From positions 143,389 to 189,453 of the forward strand of contig NW_014577585.1 in NCBI RefSeq assembly GCF_000485595.1: 46,065 bases of DNA, written 5' to 3'. The DNA comes from Priapulus caudatus (Eukaryota; Priapulida; Priapulimorpha; Priapulimorphida; Priapulidae). Both the position numbers and the translations under genes were made by a program. Positions within the stretch are counted from its first letter, which is position 1. The number at the start of each line of letters is the position of its first letter. The notes beneath the pieces were generated by a model. The model was given only the letters and a program-made list of their open reading frames with translations, had not been told where the DNA came from and made no database searches. Positions 1 through 9,569 of this stretch are shown in pieces.

Positions 1-662
1 CACACCAATCAAGATCCAATTATCTTACATTTTTCAGCGTAATTTTCAACATAGAAACAAGATTTTGGTGTCTAAAACCAACATTATCGGGGCTAAGAAA
101 CCCCATTCAATCAAAATCATTATCGTCGGTGCGCCATCTTGAATTTTAAAATGCGCCATCCAAATCTATTATCTTCATATTTCAGCTAATATTCAACATA
201 GAAACATGATCTGTGGTGTCTAAACCAACATTATCGGGGTCAAGAAACCATTGCAATCGAAATCATTATCGGTCGGTGGCGGCCATCTTGGATTTTAAAA
301 TGGCCGCCATCCAAATCTATTATCTTTCATATTTCAGCTAATATTCAACATAGAAACATGATCTTGGTGTCTAAACCAACATTATCGGGTCAAGAAACCA
401 TTACAATCGAATCATTATTGGTCGGTAGCCGTCATCTTGGATTCAAAATGGCCGCCATTCAAATCATTATCTTTCATATTTCAGCTAATATTCACATAGA
501 AACATGATCTTGGTGCTGAACCAAGATTATCGGGGTCAAGAAACCCATTACAAACAAATCATTATCAGTCGGTGGCGGCCATCTTGGATTTTAAAATGGC
601 CGCCATTTAAATCTATTTCTTTCATATTTCAGCTAATATTCACATGAAACATGATCTTGGTG
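1..662 (+). repeat. Tandem array of ~147-bp units, left (plus-oriented) array
   Basis: About four and a half copies of a ~147-bp unit run from the window edge. Each contains a block like AACATGATCTTGGTGTC, a block CAACATTATCGGGGTCAAG, and a block rich in GGCGGCCAT that reads as matched inverted halves around TTGGATTTTAAAA. The array probably extends beyond position 1. The same unit occurs in reverse complement at 1690-2180, so the two arrays face each other across ~1 kb. Copies differ by small indels. Confidence 0.9.
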
Positions 663-1420
663 TCATGATCTTGTTGAACATCCACACATCTGATACTTTT
701 TCACTAACTTCTCTTGCACAGGGAATCCAAAGTGTCCGTAGTTGACCCCTCCATAAAGAGACGTCAATGCTTTTTCTCCAGCTTCCAGAATTTGTCGGCG
801 TCTAATTCTAATGAAACACTTGTGCTGTTTCATGAACAGCTCATCTTTCTGTGCTTTCTGAGGGCAGCTCCTTTCCCAATTCCAAAACAAACGGAGGTAG
901 TGTCACAACCAGAAATGGCATGTATTAAAAGTAGAGCACGGCAAACCTCATCACCAACCTTTTTCGTATCAAATGAATGTCCCAAATAGAATACTTTGCT
1001 GTCGGTTTTTCTGACCTAAAATATCGAACCCTGGAACATGGATCTGCATGATGACAAAGTAATATTAGAATGTCAGTGTCCTCTCCAATGACATGTGTAA
1101 TCCAGCTGTGTCATGGTCAATGGCTATCTTTGCTATGAGTAAATCGGCGTCGGCATCTGCCTGGAGGTTTCTGATTCCATTTGCATGCATTTTTTCACTG
1201 AGAAGTTCAATGAAGTTTGTTTATTCTCTGAATTTGTGAGAAAATGTTCCTTCTTTGATTTCAGTGGCACGTTGGAACTGAAGTGCACCTTAGTCCAACA
1301 ACTCCCTTTGACCGCTCTCTGATGAGTTACTCTCTTTAGTTGACGGTACACTGTATCCATCAAAAATGACATAGGGTTGTTGAAGTGTTTCTTAACATGA
1401 GTCACATATTTCACTGTAAT
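663..1420 (-). pseudogene. Decayed gene fragment of an uncharacterised repeat-associated family (HAISGCDTTS motif)
   Basis: Read on the minus strand, three overlapping pieces in different frames carry recognisable blocks: QADADADLLIAKIAIDH near 1095-1165, VIGEDTDILILLCHHA near 1045-1095, and HAISGCDTTS followed by FGIGKGAAL near 865-935. These acidic and SGCDTTS blocks are familiar from large uncharacterised proteins that are abundant in invertebrate genomes; the spaced acidic residues suggest a PIN-like nuclease fold, which is my inference. Frameshifts and stops separate the blocks, so it is not a functional gene. It lies exactly between two inverted tandem arrays, which suggests it was the coding part of a mobile element. 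The N-terminal part of the family is missing or unrecognisable. Confidence 0.7.
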
Positions 1421-1497
1421 AATATCAGGAGGCGTATAATGACAAATTATACCCTCTCTATACCCCCCTCTTTGTAATTATCGCTCCTGATAATATC
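1420..1497. repeat. Small palindromic element (TCAGGAG ... CTCCTGA)
   Basis: The outer parts are inverted: AATATCAGGAG and ATAATGACAAATTAT on the left against GTAATTAT and CTCCTGATAATAT on the right, with a C/T-rich centre. A related, more compact palindrome sits at 5008-5062. It lies at the upstream edge of the decayed minus-strand gene. Confidence 0.5.
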
Positions 1498-1689
1498 AAA
1501 TGTTTACCCTTAACCCGGGTTAGTTGATAATTATGCCGATTTCATGGAAGGTACCTCGGCCGTCCAAGGTCCGTATATTGTGATCAACATTGTCAGCGAT
1601 ATAATGAGTGAAGTGTCCAGCAGTCGGTATAGCCGTCCATTGAAATTCGCATGTAATGGCGTCATATCTATATTATGACGTTATGGTTA

Positions 1690-2185
1690 CGAATTTGGAT
1701 GGCGGCCATTTTAAAATCTAAGATGGCCGCCACCGACTGATAATGATTTGATTGCAATGGGTTTCTTGACCCGATAATGTTGGTTTAGACACCAAGATCA
1801 TGTTTCTATGTGAATATTAGCTGAAATATGAAAGATAATAGATTTGGATGGCGGCCATTTAAAATCCAAGATGGCCGCCACGACCGATAATGATTTCGAT
1901 TGCAATGGGTTTCTTGACCCATAATGTTGGTTTAGACACCAAGATCATGTTTCTATGTTGAATATTAGCTGAAATATGAAAGATAATAGATTTGGATGGC
2001 GGCCATTTTAAAATTCAAGATGGCGGCCACCGACCAATAATGATTTTAATTGTAATGGGTTTCTTGACCTCGATAATGTTGGTTTAGACACCAAAATCTT
2101 GTTTCTATGTTTAAAATTAGCTGAAAAATGTAAGATAATGGATTTTGATGGTGGCCATTTTAAAATTCAAGATGGCGCCCAGATA
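1690..2185 (-). repeat. Tandem array of ~147-bp units, right (inverted) array
   Basis: About three copies of the unit found at 1-662 are present in reverse complement, recognisable by GACACCAAGATCATGTTTC near 1788, 1935 and 2089 (spacing about 147-154 bp). With the left array it forms very long, internally repeated inverted ends around a ~1-kb core. This resembles foldback-type DNA transposons. Confidence 0.88.
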
Positions 2186-2329
2186 CCATGCCGATGGAGA
2201 TGAGTACCGCATCTCATATGAATAGTAGTATGAATATACATATCTTAAACTACCTTTATGCCACTTTTCATGCTTTTGTCAAAAAATGCACAACATTCAT
2301 TTGATTTTTGGCTCTTAGCTCCTGTACTA

Positions 2330-2525
2330 TCTAGGACAAACTAGCCTCAAACTTGATAATGGCGGCCATTTTAGATTTATGCTAATTAGCCAGTTTCCCG
2401 TGGTCCGATTTTGGCCGATTTTGCATATGAAGTTTAGGAGGGTTTAATCAACAACTTCCAACAATAAAACCTACTGTTGCAATTTGTTCCGAGTATTTCA
2501 TATATTGACTGGACTACTCGTTCTG
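2330..2525 (+). repeat. Dispersed repeat, copy 1 of an inverted pair
   Basis: About 195 bp runs through GATAATGGCGGCCATTTTAG, a segment around CCGATTTTGGCCGATTTTGC, and TTGACTGGACTA. It is repeated in reverse complement at 7395-7610 with mismatches spread along its length. The two copies bracket about 4.9 kb, but such families occur in both orientations by chance, so one large element is only a possibility. Confidence 0.8.
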
Positions 2526-2984
2526 GTTTAAAGATGGTCGCCGCGTGGATATCGTCTATAATGAGACAATTAACTTTCGCGTGAGCTGGGGGCGGAAGTG
2601 TAGAATAAAATTTGGAATAGGAGAAAATCGGTGTCGGAATCACCGTCGTGAGAATGACAGATTTATGGCAAACAATGTGCTGCAGTTGATCAGTCGAATT
2701 CATAATGAATCGCTAATTACACGACCTGTGCTAGATGCGGGAAACACAACAATCCTAATCACACGATATTCGACAACCATTAGATTTAACGAGGAGAATC
2801 ACGAGAGCGTATTACGTATGCCTGTATCATGATTCTTCGGTCAGAGTAATGGATCGACCAGCACCTTCATGGTGACCACCCTTCATGCGAGTACGAATTT
2901 TATGACAGTTGCGCGACAACAATAACACGAAACTTTCCTTCGTCTTAGCGCATTTTCATATACATTTAACCCTGTATATAACGG

Positions 2985-3125
2985 CCAAGCAGGGCGAAAC
3001 GACAGAGGTGATCTTTATGGACAGGTGACCGTTATATAGAGGTAGGCTCACAATATAACTGACACTCAATGGAACCGCTAAAAGTGGTCTTTATAAGCAG
3101 GTGGCCGGTTCTATGGAGGTGACCG
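2985..3125 (+). repeat. Diverged two-copy tandem repeat
   Basis: Two ~65-bp blocks share GGTCTTTATxxxCAGGTG, then CCGTTATATAGAGG or CCGGTTCTATGGAGG. This type of repeat is common in marine invertebrate DNA as far as I recall; no coding signal is visible. Confidence 0.5.
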
Positions 3126-3507
3126 CCACACGGGGTTGACTTCGGCGATTCCGACTGCTAACGCTGGGTCTGTGTAGAAGTCGTGACACCGGCGCTGCCT
3201 CTTCGATTTCTTATCGATTGATTTGTAGGCACTGCCACGCGCAAACCTTTCGCGTTTCGCGGGTTCACGGTTTTTAACGGCATCCGCACTGGCGCAAGCC
3301 GAAAAGATCCTCTGATACCCACCACGTGAACTTCACCATACACACCACGAAATGTAAATGTGTGACTTCAATGTTGCCATCGATGTGTAAAGTAGAGTCG
3401 ACGTCTGCGTTCATCATGAATCAGCAGGCCTATCATCCTAGCTATTATGAGTATGATGCAGAGATACATCACACATATAATTATATCTCTACATAATAAA
3501 CTCCTGG

Positions 3508-4183
3508 GCCCGGTTCCACAGTCGTGGATTAACTCTTAACTCTGAGTTAAATTCCTTAACTCAGAGTTAAAAGTTAACTCTGAGTTAAATATGCCTAACT
3601 CAGAGTTAAAATTTAACTCTGGTTCGAACCCTCTTCGAACTCTCTCTTCGAACTTAACTCAGGGTTAAAAATCAAGTTACATTCGATCTATGATTCGATT
3701 TAGTTATAGATAGTCTTCGGTATAATCCTTTAGACTAGTTTCTACGAGGTTAGTTTAGCTCTAGGGTACTAGTACTAGAGATAATTAGTTTATCTAGTAC
3801 TGCCCCATGTCCGATCCCCCGCTGCCGCTGGAACATAGGTGTTTGTTTACGTTTGGTGTACATTGGTGGCCATTGATGGCGTACCGATGCTGATCCAAGC
3901 ATCCGTACATCTACCATGTTCGTGCGTCTATCATGCGTCTATCGTCTATGCGTCTATTATGCGTCTATTATGCGTCTATCGTGTTCATCTGTTCTAACTA
4001 CGTGGAATTATGGGATACTAACTCTGAGTTAAAACATTTAACTCTGAGTTACTTAACTCAGGATTTAATCCATGTTTATGAAACCCAAATTTAACTCGGA
4101 GTTTACTAACTCAGAGTTAGTGAGTTTAACTCAGAGTTAGTCTTAACTCAGGGTTAAAGTTAATCCACGACTGTGGAACCGGG
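3508..4183. mobile_element. Non-autonomous element with terminal inverted repeats and AACTCTGAGTTAA repeats
   Basis: The ends are inverted copies: CCCGGTTCCACAGTCGTGG at the left and CCACGACTGTGGAACCGGG at the right, extending inward through TTAAC. Inside both ends are clusters of short palindromes of the type AACTCTGAGTTAA. TCCTGG directly precedes the element (3502-3507) and directly follows it (4184-4189), a plausible 6-bp target duplication with one extra G on the left. No reading frame encodes a transposase. The centre holds a short run of a GCGTCTATxATGC-type repeat at 3925-3985. Confidence 0.8.
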
Positions 4184-4189
4184 TCCTGG

Positions 4190-5288
4190 CAATATATTTA
4201 TCATCCCCTATCGCAGCTACAGAGAGTGTACTAGTTAGCTGGCCAGCCACTAGCGAGAGGACCTTCTAATGATAAAAACTAGGTACTTGTAGGAAGTTAT
4301 AGACGTTAACATATGCAACGTGTACAACATATACAATACCTAACATGTTGAGAGAAGAGAGTATAACGTCAATAGCGGTAGGGGGGGGGGCAAGCACTCC
4401 GATCTATTACGATCGAGGAGGACATCGGCAGGGACTGCATTATGTGCGAATGTTTGCTGAGTGCGATCTGTTGCTCACGCCGTTTCTTCAAATATTTTTC
4501 TCTAAAGAGACAGTAAGACATTGATGACTCTGAATCACGTTACCGGACAGATAGGCAACAAAAGGGGTGAGGGCGTGCATATACAGTACGATCGTGCGTA
4601 TGTTCGTGTGTGTTTGCGTACATCTGTGTGTGCGTGGAGGCGCGCATGCGCGTGAGAGCGCGAAATAAAGAAAGAAAATGCAAGAGAGCGCCAGATAGTG
4701 AGAGAAAGGGAGAGAGAGAGAGAAAGAGTGAGAAAGAGAGAGGAGAGAGAGAGAAAGAAAAAAGAGAGAGAAAGAAGGGGGACAGGAAAAGCTCGACCAT
4801 AGATTTGAAGTGGCGGTTACGCATGCGACAACAGGCCCCTTACCGAGGCTTATTTTCCAAGCCGAGAGACAAGTGGCACTGTGCTATCAACTGCGTGACA
4901 CACCGCAGGCCGATCGAATTAAATTGATAAATGGGCAATGGACGACCCCACGATAACTGCTTGCATATGATAGTCAACGCTTGCTGTAGTGGCGTGCGTT
5001 CATAATACCAGGGGTTAATATAATGACAAAATTTGTCATTATTAACTCCTGATAATACATAACGATATAACGATTACGATGTGGTAAAGATACTACGCAA
5101 TACAATCCGTGCGAGCGACCAGCGATGACGCAATCATACTTGCCATTGCACACGTCGGTAATGGCGAAGAAAATGACGTTTACATTCCTGTTTGATAGTA
5201 ATTGATACATTTAGAATATATATGAGTAAGTATAAACATGCACAAAACTAGCGTGATGTCTGTATACATGTATATATATATATATATA
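4190..5288. other. No gene seen; purine-rich low-complexity tract
   Basis: Positions 4660-4790 form a GA-rich (GAGA/AGAAAG) low-complexity tract whose open frames are compositional artefacts. Positions 5008-5062 are a compact palindrome. I see no gene. Confidence 0.6.
5008..5062. repeat. Compact palindrome related to 1420-1497
   Basis: The left half, AGGGGTTAATATAATGACAA, mirrors the right half TTTGTCATTATTAACTCCTG with few mismatches and almost no spacer. The outer CAGG/CCTG and the ATAATGACAAA core are shared with the element at 1420-1497. This suggests a small foldback element family. Confidence 0.6.
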
Positions 5289-5441
5289 TACCTTACCTTG
5301 TTTTCGTCTATGATTCTCCCTTAATCATAATGACACCACCAATTTACCTGAAAATCGTATGTGTTCTTCAAAAAAGTTCTTCTTTTAATACAACACGGTT
5401 TCACACAGTTTTCCCAAAAATTCACATCTGAGCGGCGCATG
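5289..5441 (-). repeat. Dispersed repeat module X, copy 1 (inverse of 7978-8134)
   Basis: It runs from CCTTACCTTGTTTTCGTC through the region around CACCACCAATTTACCTGAAA to the region around CACGGTTTCACACAGTTTTC. The same sequence appears in reverse complement at 7978-8134. Together with module Y (5950-6092, 7759-7900) it defines a composite dispersed repeat. Confidence 0.8.
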
Positions 5442-5475
5442 TTGATATGCGGCGGCAGCACCAGGTTGTAACTAC

Positions 5476-5683
5476 GGGACGCTCGGGGCTGTTGGGGATA
5501 TTAGGTAAGCACAGTAACAGCACTTGTTTCGCTTCCTTATCACCAGGAACACGATAGCAAGCCAGCTAAAATCAGCTGCTAGCTCGCCGTGAGCACGCAC
5601 TTATTTCTAGCACGCTGGAAACGCTACACGCTGAATACAATTCGATGCCTATAATATCCCCAACAACTCCCCAGCGTTCCGTC
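5476..5683. repeat. Inverted repeat with ~28-bp arms
   Basis: The arm at 5476-5503, containing GCTGTTGGGGATATTA, pairs with the arm at 5652-5683 containing TAATATCCCCAACAACTCCC. The loop is about 150 bp. It lies inside the composite repeat between modules X and Y and could be a small inserted element. Confidence 0.6.
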
Positions 5684-5949
5684 ATAGACAACAGAACACT
5701 AATCCGATCATAAAGGTGTTGAAAAACAGTATAGGGCGTCCATAGGCTGCAGGCCTGAATAAGCATCGAACAGAAATTAATTAAAAATACGGACACTTTT
5801 ACTGCGCTTACAAAACATACACTTTATTCATGTTAAATAACTACAGATTCCTACTCTATGCTCCGCTCGAAACTTTTGCCAGCTCTATGATGCAAATTTC
5901 TACAGAGTAGTCGGATCCCGTTTCATACACAAAAATGACCTACCGGCGA

Positions 5950-6092
5950 CCATGGCTACGCCACTAGCTGGAATGGCACAATTACACAACACGAATAATT
6001 TTACTTCTAATGCTTTCTAGACGTCCACGAGGCATCTAACTTGCGTGCATAATGCAAATTATTGCACTCTAGTGCCGAATTTCGGCGAGCAT
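5950..6092 (+). repeat. Dispersed repeat module Y, copy 1
   Basis: About 143 bp match 7759-7900 in the same orientation, including a shared block of roughly 33 bp around CATCTAACTTGCGTGCATAA and the end GTGCCGAATTTCGGCG. The order relative to module X differs between the two places, so the two composite repeats are rearranged or nested. Confidence 0.82.
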
Positions 6093-6214
6093 GATTGCAC
6101 ATGTATTTGTATTGCCATTTCAACCATAAAAAAACAAACATGTGCAACAACTAAACTCTCCATATAACACCTTACACATAACACTACTGCACTGGTAACA
6201 CATGCATCACAGTC

Positions 6215-6255
6215 ACTAAGCCCGCGCGTAGCGCGGGTTTCAGCTAGTATAGATA
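6215..6255 (-). repeat. Short GC-rich palindromic repeat end
   Basis: CCCGCGCGTAGCGCGGG, followed by TTTCAGCTAGTATA, has the form of the recurrent invertebrate repeat end TATACTAGCTGAAACCCGCG read on the minus strand. A related sequence, TATACTAGCCGGGTACCCGG, is at 44717-44736. Which element class it belongs to cannot be told here. Confidence 0.5.
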
Positions 6256-6259
6256 ATAT

Positions 6260-7390
6260 ATACACATAACCTATATTATATACATATTTGATTATAATCT
6301 CCTTTGTTCAATTGTTGTTGTTTACACTGTTGAGTGTTTTTAAGTTACTACTGGTACTAGTGTTTCGTCTGCTACACAGGGACTTGAAGCGTTTCAATAA
6401 AATATAATGCTACATAAATACGAAATCTATTTAGGCCTACTACCAAATTCTTAATGTTTCTATATACTCTCTTTCACATATTATTGCCGACAGTTTCCTG
6501 TAAATTCCGTCCAAATCCTATGTGCAACAAACACTAACTGCCGCCATTCCTCACGCGGCTGCAGTGTGCACACTGACACTTATATATATATACCGCTAAA
6601 AGCTAAACAGTAATGTTGCAGTGTGCTAATTATTAGCACATATAGTGACATGTCTGTAAAGTGTGATTGCTGGTGTCTACCTAGCAAACTCACTAATGTA
6701 ATGAGTAATGTGCCTCATTGAACAGTTAGTAAGGGTACTACTACTAGCCAATATTATTCACTTCTGGTAATACTAATACTAATAGTAAACTATACGGTAC
6801 AGCGCACACTATCTTCAAGAAACAGAAATATATAAAAAGGCCATATACCGTACGCTAATCTCACAGCCTGTTACTGGCAGTACTCTATATGCAGTGAACA
6901 GTACAGTTAGTTGACATTTACTACCACAGGCACTTAGAACGTCTCAATAAAAAAAGGTAAATAAACAATTTATGAGTTTCCAAAAAAAGAACGAATATCA
7001 ACGGATTTACAGGTAATTGTAGTATCCGTATTTGTAAGCAAGTAGTGTCAGTCGGTAAATGGCGCGCACAAATACGCACATACAGTTGAGGGCCGTAGCA
7101 GAGAAACATGACGGGAAATTCTCGCGCGTAGCAATGGTGAGAAACAGTCGGAAACGGGCGAGTAGTGTCGCTTCAACGCAGTTTTTTCCACACTTCCTGT
7201 AAACTCACATAATGTTTCTTGGTCGAAATGAACAAAGAACACCCTCAACAACACCCCTCTCGATTTTAAAGGGGCTACCCCCACATTGACGAAAATGACA
7301 TATGTCTCAATGGGACCATGCTCTCTATCCTTGAACTCGAGAGGCTTTATTGCAATTCGGAACACAGCAATGATACGGCATCTCGTTTGG
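6260..7390. other. No gene seen
   Basis: AT-rich sequence with short microsatellites. The minus-strand open frames at 6921-7365 carry no recognisable domain and overlap each other in different frames, so I do not call them genes. Confidence 0.5.
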
Positions 7391-7394
7391 TTGT

Positions 7395-7610
7395 TATAAG
7401 AGCCTCTAGTCCAGTCAATATATAAAAATTATTGGCCTACCTGGAACAAATTGCAACAGTAGGTTTTATTGTTGGAAGTTGTTGATTAGACCCTCCTAAA
7501 CTTCATATGCAAAATCGGCCAAAATCGGACCACGGGAAACTGGCTAATTAGCATAAATCCAAAATGGCCGCCATTTTCAAGTTTGTGGCTAGTTTGTCCT
7601 AGACAGTCTG
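7395..7610 (-). repeat. Dispersed repeat, copy 2 of an inverted pair
   Basis: This is the reverse complement of 2330-2525. It is followed immediately by the GC-rich sequence CCCGGATCCGCGCGAAGCGC (7616-7635), which also occurs in inverse orientation in the 10.4-kb unit at 30816-30840. Confidence 0.8.
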
Positions 7611-7758
7611 CAGCCCGGATCCGCGCGAAGCGCGCTTCGCGCCACCTGGTGGCGCCTTTTTGAACGAATTCGCTGCTCTGCCAATATCACTTTAACGGTT
7701 ATGTCAAATGGGCCTGTAATCGGTCAATTGAGGAGTTCTGGTGATTGCAGAAGCCTTT

Positions 7759-8134
7759 CGACTACTACGCCACCTGACGGAATGTCATGAATACACAACA
7801 AGAAAAATTTTACTGCTAATGCTTTCTAAACATCCACGAGGCATCTAACTTGCGTGCATAATGAAAATTATTGCATTCTAGTGCCGAATTTCGGCGAAAA
7901 AAAAGCCAAAAAAGGTCTTTTCTAGAGACGAAATAGTGCAACGGTGAACCGTGAAAACTTACTGTTGTACACCTCCTAAACATGCGCCGAATAGATGTGA
8001 ACATTTGGGAAAACTGTGTGAAACCGTGTCGTATTCAAAGAAGATTTTTGAAGGATACATACGATTTTCAGGTAAATTGGTGGTGTCATATGATTAAGGG
8101 AGAATCATAGACGAAAACAAGGTAAAGTTTGAAT
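7759..8134 (+). repeat. Composite dispersed repeat: module Y then module X
   Basis: Module Y occupies 7759-7900 and module X 7978-8134. Both have counterparts at 5950-6092 (same orientation) and 5289-5441 (opposite orientation). The junction includes an A-rich tract at 7900-7912. No coding capacity is evident. Confidence 0.78.
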
Positions 8135-8880
8135 ATATTTATTCACTTATTGATAGAATATTTACAAGTTGAAAACTATGCAAAACGCTGAAAACGCTAA
8201 ACGGTGTCATACTCTTCTCTATTATGAGCTCTTGATATATATATATATATGCTCACCTTTTCTCACCTAATTAGAGCTACATACAATTATATGCACAAAG
8301 TAACATAGTATGAATCATTCTAAGTCACTAATCGTGTGGTTAACGAAACTTTTTTCACAAACATCCGGGTGGTCTTTGACCAGCCCCATCCAAATATTCG
8401 CGATGTTTGTTCCCAGAGCAGATTCTCGTCACGTGTTAGTCCATCGCTTATAATGGACGGCGAGCGTCCCCATCTCTCCTCTCACGCTACAACAACAACA
8501 ACTGTTAAAAAACGCAAAGCCCCTCATTGAATCCGTACCGTATAGAGACGCCATTTGAGCTGGTCCCTATGATTGAAGACTTTGGGTTAAACGGCGTACG
8601 CAAGAAATGATGGCAGTCAATAGTACGGCGGTCTGAATTGACCATTATCGTCCATGCGCAAACCGCAGTTTCCAACGATTTGAACAAATGTTCGCGCGCT
8701 TGGACGCCGTGGTTATTTCCACGCAAGGCGTTAGAATAAGTATAGCCATTCAGAATACAACACAGAAACAGGGAAATAAATGTTTCGGTTCATCAAGAGC
8801 AAGTTATACACGTAAATTAATCAAAATCTTTCTCCCCCGATGAATTCCGCATTGCGGATGTCACCGTTTCTTTTACTCAC
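8135..8880. other. No gene seen; possible upstream region of the spliced gene
   Basis: Contains a short AT microsatellite at 8236-8252 and no recognisable reading frame. A 5' non-coding exon for the gene starting at 8904 could lie here, but the sequence gives no way to place it. Confidence 0.4.
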
Positions 8881-8903
8881 GTTTTCGATTATTTTATTTG
8901 CAG

Positions 8904-9003
8904 GAATTTTTGATCGAAAATGTTGCGAACGGCGTTAGTCCTGCTGGCAAGTCTACTTGTGGTTGCAATATTCATGCCTGACAACACATTGGCCGACGAC
9001 CGG
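8904..9003 (+). CDS. Exon 1 of a putative secreted protein: signal peptide (ATG at 8920)
   Basis: A good splice acceptor (ATTTTATTTGCAG) ends at 8903. The exon has a 16-nt 5' leader and an ATG at 8920 that opens 28 codons ending at a good donor, CGG|GTACGT, in phase 0. The peptide has a basic residue near its start, a hydrophobic core (ALVLLASLLVVAIFM) and then polar residues with LADD, a textbook signal peptide with likely cleavage near the alanine. It therefore probably starts a secreted protein. The next coding exons most likely are 11742-11882 and 11942-12073, which are also phase 0, although an alternative exon near 9343 exists. No database comparison was possible; the exon calls rest on splice signals, phase agreement and the signal peptide. 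Confidence 0.6.
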
Positions 9004-9342
9004 GTACGTCTCGGAAATCTACATTCTATTTACGGTGCTCGATTTTGCATTTTAATATTTATGAACGCAACCTAAGAACAGCTACGCTTATATATTCAGA
9101 TCACGTTTCCTTTCATTAAGCGCATAGTTTTTAACAAATTACCCACGAACAAGGTTGTTGATCAATTGTATATTCGTGTTTAATAACAAACAATGCGATT
9201 GCCAGTAATGTAACAGTGCGCGGAGAGTTCTATCGTTTAATCAAATTGTTTGTGGAGAAATTAATAGCTCTTCTCACATTGTACATTTTCTTATGGCATG
9301 TTGAGTACGCGTACACTAGCCAAGGCTGCGCCTGTGTGGCGA

Positions 9343-9567
9343 AGCAGGATGTCAGTTTTAACTGCGTGGATGCAAACCCGGATGTAGACACGTACGTACG
9401 CGACGTGGTGCAGTGCGCCACAGGCGAGTGGCGAGGGGACGCCTTTCGGCCTGCAGTGGCCTTGGGGACCCCTGATGTGACGTCACCTCGCTATAGTCAT
9501 ATATATATGACCACACCTTGGGAGCTCTTGAGTTTCCAAGCGCGCGCACATTTACGATTCATGTGTT
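9343..9567 (+). CDS. Possible alternative terminal exon with polyadenylation signal
   Basis: The frame entering after a possible acceptor (AAGCAG|GATGTC, exon start about 9353) stays open to a TAG at 9567-9569. It is in phase 0, compatible with exon 1. An AATAAA lies about 50 bp downstream (near 9617) and is followed by GT-rich sequence, as expected of a 3' end. The encoded residues include two cysteines and no known motif. The acceptor lacks a good pyrimidine tract. Open reading by chance is possible, so this is a weak alternative 3' end for the signal-peptide exon. Confidence 0.25.
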
Positions 9568-9569
9568 AG

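Larger units (their letters stand above)
2186..3500. other. No gene seen; dispersed repeat fragments
   Basis: I see no convincing gene. Positions 2330-2525 match 7395-7610 in inverse orientation. Positions 2985-3125 contain two diverged copies of a block like GGTCTTTATGGACAGGTGACC followed by a TATAGAGGT-type end. The remaining short open frames on both strands have no recognisable motif. Confidence 0.6.

Noticed and set aside
4540-4927. Lys-Glu-Arg rich and Leu-Ser-Phe rich frames
   Set aside because: They come from the GA-rich low-complexity tract on each strand.
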